Assembly (NCBI GenBank): GCA_902624785.1
Contig: CACNYU010000005.1
Coordinates: forward strand, 1-63,586
Length of the DNA: 63,586 bases
Reading direction: 5' to 3'
Source of the DNA: an uncultured Prochlorococcus sp.
GTDB taxonomy: Bacteria; Cyanobacteriota; Cyanobacteriia; PCC-6307; Cyanobiaceae
Under the pieces are notes generated by a model, which made no database searches, was not told the origin of the DNA, and worked only from the letters and a program-made list of their open reading frames with translations. The position numbers were made by a program, and so were the translations under genes. This document shows, in pieces, positions 61,723 to 63,586 of this stretch. Within the stretch, counting starts at the first letter, position 1; every line of letters begins with the position of its first letter.

Positions 61723-62862
61723 TTATTTATTTTTAGAAAGATCTCTAATGTCAATCGGTTTAACATTAATATTAATTAATCTATTATTTCTTTCTATTAA
61801 AATATTTGCAAATTTATTTACACCATTTTTAGTTATGGCATCAACGACATCTGAAGATTTGTATATATAGGATTTTTCTACTTTTAAGATAATATCATTT
61901 ACTAGAAAGCCGCTATTAGCAGCTGGACTCTTAGGTACTACGTAACCAACTTTGACCTTCGTATTATTAGTCTCTAAGGAAGTTTCATTTATTAGACTGA
62001 TACCTATCATAGGATGAATTACTTTACCATTTGCTAGTAATTCATCAATTATTGTTTTAACTTTATTTATTGGAATAGCAAAACTTAGTCCAGCTCCTGG
62101 TCCGGATCTAATTAAAGTATTTATACCAATTACTTCGCCTATCTGATTAAGTAAAGGGCCTCCTGAGTTCCCAGGGTTAATAGCTGCATCAGTTTGAATA
62201 AGGTCAATTTTTTTATCATAAATACCTAATTGGGCAACATTTCTATTGAGATTACTTATAATTCCAAGTGTTACTGTATTCTCTAAGCCATAGGGATTGC
62301 CGACTGCAATTGCCCAATCACCAACTTTGATTTCATCAGAATTACCTAAGCTAGCTTTAGGCCATGGTCCATTTCCTTGTAGTTTAATAATTGCTAAGTC
62401 TGTAAGCATATCTTGACCTAAAACTTTTCCAGAAAATTTTCTACCATCTTGTAAACCTACTATTAATTTTTGAGATTGATTCACTACATGTGCATTGGTA
62501 ATCACAATTCCATTATCGATTATTACCCCACTACCCTGTCCTTGCTCTATCCTTTCTTGAGATTCATAGGGTATAGTAAGACCAAAAAATCTTTCAAAAT
62601 AAGGATCTATCAGTATTTTTGAATTTCTTGAGAACTTATTAGATCTGATAAGTCTCTGAGTATCAATAGTTACTACAGCTGGTCCAGACTTTTCGATGGC
62701 TTTTGTTATAAAAGATTTACTTATATTTGCAATGAATAAGTTATCAACTCTTTTTTTATTTGTAGAAGAAAATGATTTAGGATGTAATGATAAGCCTAGT
62801 AATATTACTGAAATGCAAAGAAGCTGATTGCCTTTTGAAATTTGTTTAATCAAATAAAACAT
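61723..62862 (-). CDS. HtrA/DegP-family serine protease with PDZ domain
   Basis: A 379-residue periplasmic or lumenal protease. An N-terminal hydrophobic segment ('LLCISVILLGLSLHPKSFS') serves as signal or anchor. The catalytic triad is His in 'IVITNAHVVNQS', Asp in 'MLTDLAIIKLQG' and Ser in 'NPGNSGGPLLNQIG'. One PDZ domain follows (about 270-375, 'GYVVPKSPAANSGFLVNDII'). Cyanobacteria usually have three such genes (HtrA, HhoA, HhoB); which one this is cannot be told here. Confidence 0.95.
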   Translation of the reverse strand: MFYLIKQISKGNQLLCISVILLGLSLHPKSFSSTNKKRVDNLFIANISKSFITKAIEKSGPAVVTIDTQRLIRSNKFSRNSKILIDPYFERFFGLTIPYESQERIEQGQGSGVIIDNGIVITNAHVVNQSQKLIVGLQDGRKFSGKVLGQDMLTDLAIIKLQGNGPWPKASLGNSDEIKVGDWAIAVGNPYGLENTVTLGIISNLNRNVAQLGIYDKKIDLIQTDAAINPGNSGGPLLNQIGEVIGINTLIRSGPGAGLSFAIPINKVKTIIDELLANGKVIHPMIGISLINETSLETNNTKVKVGYVVPKSPAANSGFLVNDIILKVEKSYIYKSSDVVDAITKNGVNKFANILIERNNRLININVKPIDIRDLSKNK

Positions 62863-63016
62863 AATTTTTTAATATATTTAAAGACTTGTGATTTTCTTTT
62901 GAAGTTTGATATTTATAATACTCTAAATAACTAATTAATTAAATTTGGCGAATTTCTTATTTTTTCTAACTATTATGGCTAACATAGATCTACAATCATA
63001 ATAATATATTTTTCTA

Positions 63017-63274
63017 ATGACTCTTTTATTTCCCTTAATTTATACAGCAGCACTTTTTTTTCTTATTTGGAAAGCTTTTACTGTAATGTCAAATGGATGG
63101 AGTGCCTACGATAAAGATAAAAAAAATTCATATAATAATTACAATCAAAGGAAATATACTATTCACCCTGAATTACTTGACAAATCTGGAAATATAACAG
63201 ATGAGGAATTACTAACCGTGAGATTTTCTAATGATAGTGATTCCACAGTAGAGAAAGGAACAAAGCCTGACTAA
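63017..63274 (+). CDS. DUF2973 family membrane protein
   Basis: An 85-residue protein with an N-terminal membrane helix ('LLFPLIYTAALFFLIWKAFT') and a polar tail containing 'YTIHPELLDKSGNITDEELL', which is typical of the cyanobacterial DUF2973 proteins. Function is unknown. Start ATG. The following gene begins 31 bp later on the same strand and is probably in the same operon. Confidence 0.82.
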   Translation: MTLLFPLIYTAALFFLIWKAFTVMSNGWSAYDKDKKNSYNNYNQRKYTIHPELLDKSGNITDEELLTVRFSNDSDSTVEKGTKPD

Positions 63275-63305
63275 TTTATCTATATTTCTAAATAAGGAGA
63301 AAAAA

Positions 63306-63586
63306 TTGGAACAAAGAACAAAAATTGTAGCTTCTGTAATAAGAACTCTAAAACTGCCCCCTAGGTTTAGATTGAAAATGTTAAAAGAAGACCCTGTAAG
63401 ATTAGAGTTAAGTTTAACACCTTCTTATGGAAAGAATCCTGTGGTTGTTGGTTTAGTTGAATCTTTAGATCTGGTTGCACGTAGAGATAGAGAGGGAAGA
63501 ATTCCTAGGGATTTACAGGGAACATGGGATTGGACTGTTAGACATGGTAAGGTTAGCACTGGTGGTTGGAATCCTTTCCTAAAAGA
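63306..63586 (+). CDS. Conserved hypothetical protein, 3' end cut by the window
   Basis: An open frame of 93 codons runs off the right edge. The start is TTG at 63306, five bases after a strong AAGGAG ribosome site. The visible protein opens EQRTKIVASVIRTLKLPPRF and contains 'DPVRLELSLTPSYGKNPVVV' and 'REGRIPRDLQGTWDWTVRHG'. It is basic and soluble. I do not recognise a named family. It lies downstream of the DUF2973 gene, an arrangement that suggests a shared operon. Confidence 0.75.
   Translation, partial: MEQRTKIVASVIRTLKLPPRFRLKMLKEDPVRLELSLTPSYGKNPVVVGLVESLDLVARRDREGRIPRDLQGTWDWTVRHGKVSTGGWNPFLK

Overview
The window looks like chromosome of a high-light-adapted Prochlorococcus. It is very AT-rich and densely packed. 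It carries picocyanobacterial photosynthesis genes (psbX, ycf66, a high-light-inducible protein), Flv1/Flv3-type flavodiiron proteins, a sufBCDS operon and a permuted two-piece tmRNA whose tag reads ANKIVSFSRQTAPVAA. I assign the organism from gene content and base composition; no search was run.

Layout. 1-8.5 kb: 3' part of a class B penicillin-binding protein, an FMN reductase, an Flv1-type and an Flv3-type flavodiiron protein, an unknown membrane protein and an LptF/LptG-type permease. 8.6-18.4 kb: housekeeping genes, often in convergent pairs (alaS/speA, ndk/thiO, gatB/coaE), then argJ. 18.4-20.8 kb: an accessory island between argJ and a ParA-like gene. 20.8-25.4 kb: ParA-like pair, aldo/keto reductase, tmRNA, an rRNA methyltransferase-like gene and two small envelope proteins. 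25.5-33.8 kb: small genes, smc, a PRC-barrel protein, an LpxB-like glycosyltransferase, a tRNA-Leu and accC. 33.8-39 kb: YggT protein, psbX, ycf66, hli, an ABC exporter, HIT protein and def. 39-47.8 kb: S9 peptidase, sufBCDS and a DUF4912 protein. 47.8-53.3 kb: pgm, rarA, a phosphopantetheinyl transferase, bcp, coaX and cysH. 53.4-58.6 kb: type II NADH dehydrogenase, an SLC13-type permease and a Ktr/Trk ion uptake pair. 58.6-63.6 kb: a ribbon-helix-helix protein with a symmetric divergent promoter, several very small genes, an ABC-F ATPase, an HtrA protease, a DUF2973 protein and a gene cut by the window end.

The most unusual part is the island after argJ. The last codons of argJ (N-S-E-Y-T-T-stop) occur three times as direct repeats, at 18355, 19756 and 20495, and every difference within those codons is silent. 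Between the copies lie two one-gene cassettes, one with a YadA-anchor-like outer-membrane protein and one with a DUF805 membrane protein. Both have matching ends: a 17-bp site made of two hexamers 11 bp apart, 57 bp inside the left core, and two such sites 67 and 127/128 bp before the right core. A third, decayed cassette follows, with the remains of a second YadA-like gene. I read this as a tandem array of integrase-less cassettes inserted at the 3' end of argJ, each restoring the ArgJ C-terminus.

Fifteen to twenty other points are listed as findings. They include a tRNA-Leu that reads as anticodon AAG, a 15-bp inverted repeat with outward -10 boxes, a 49-residue twin CX3C protein and several genes shorter than 60 codons.
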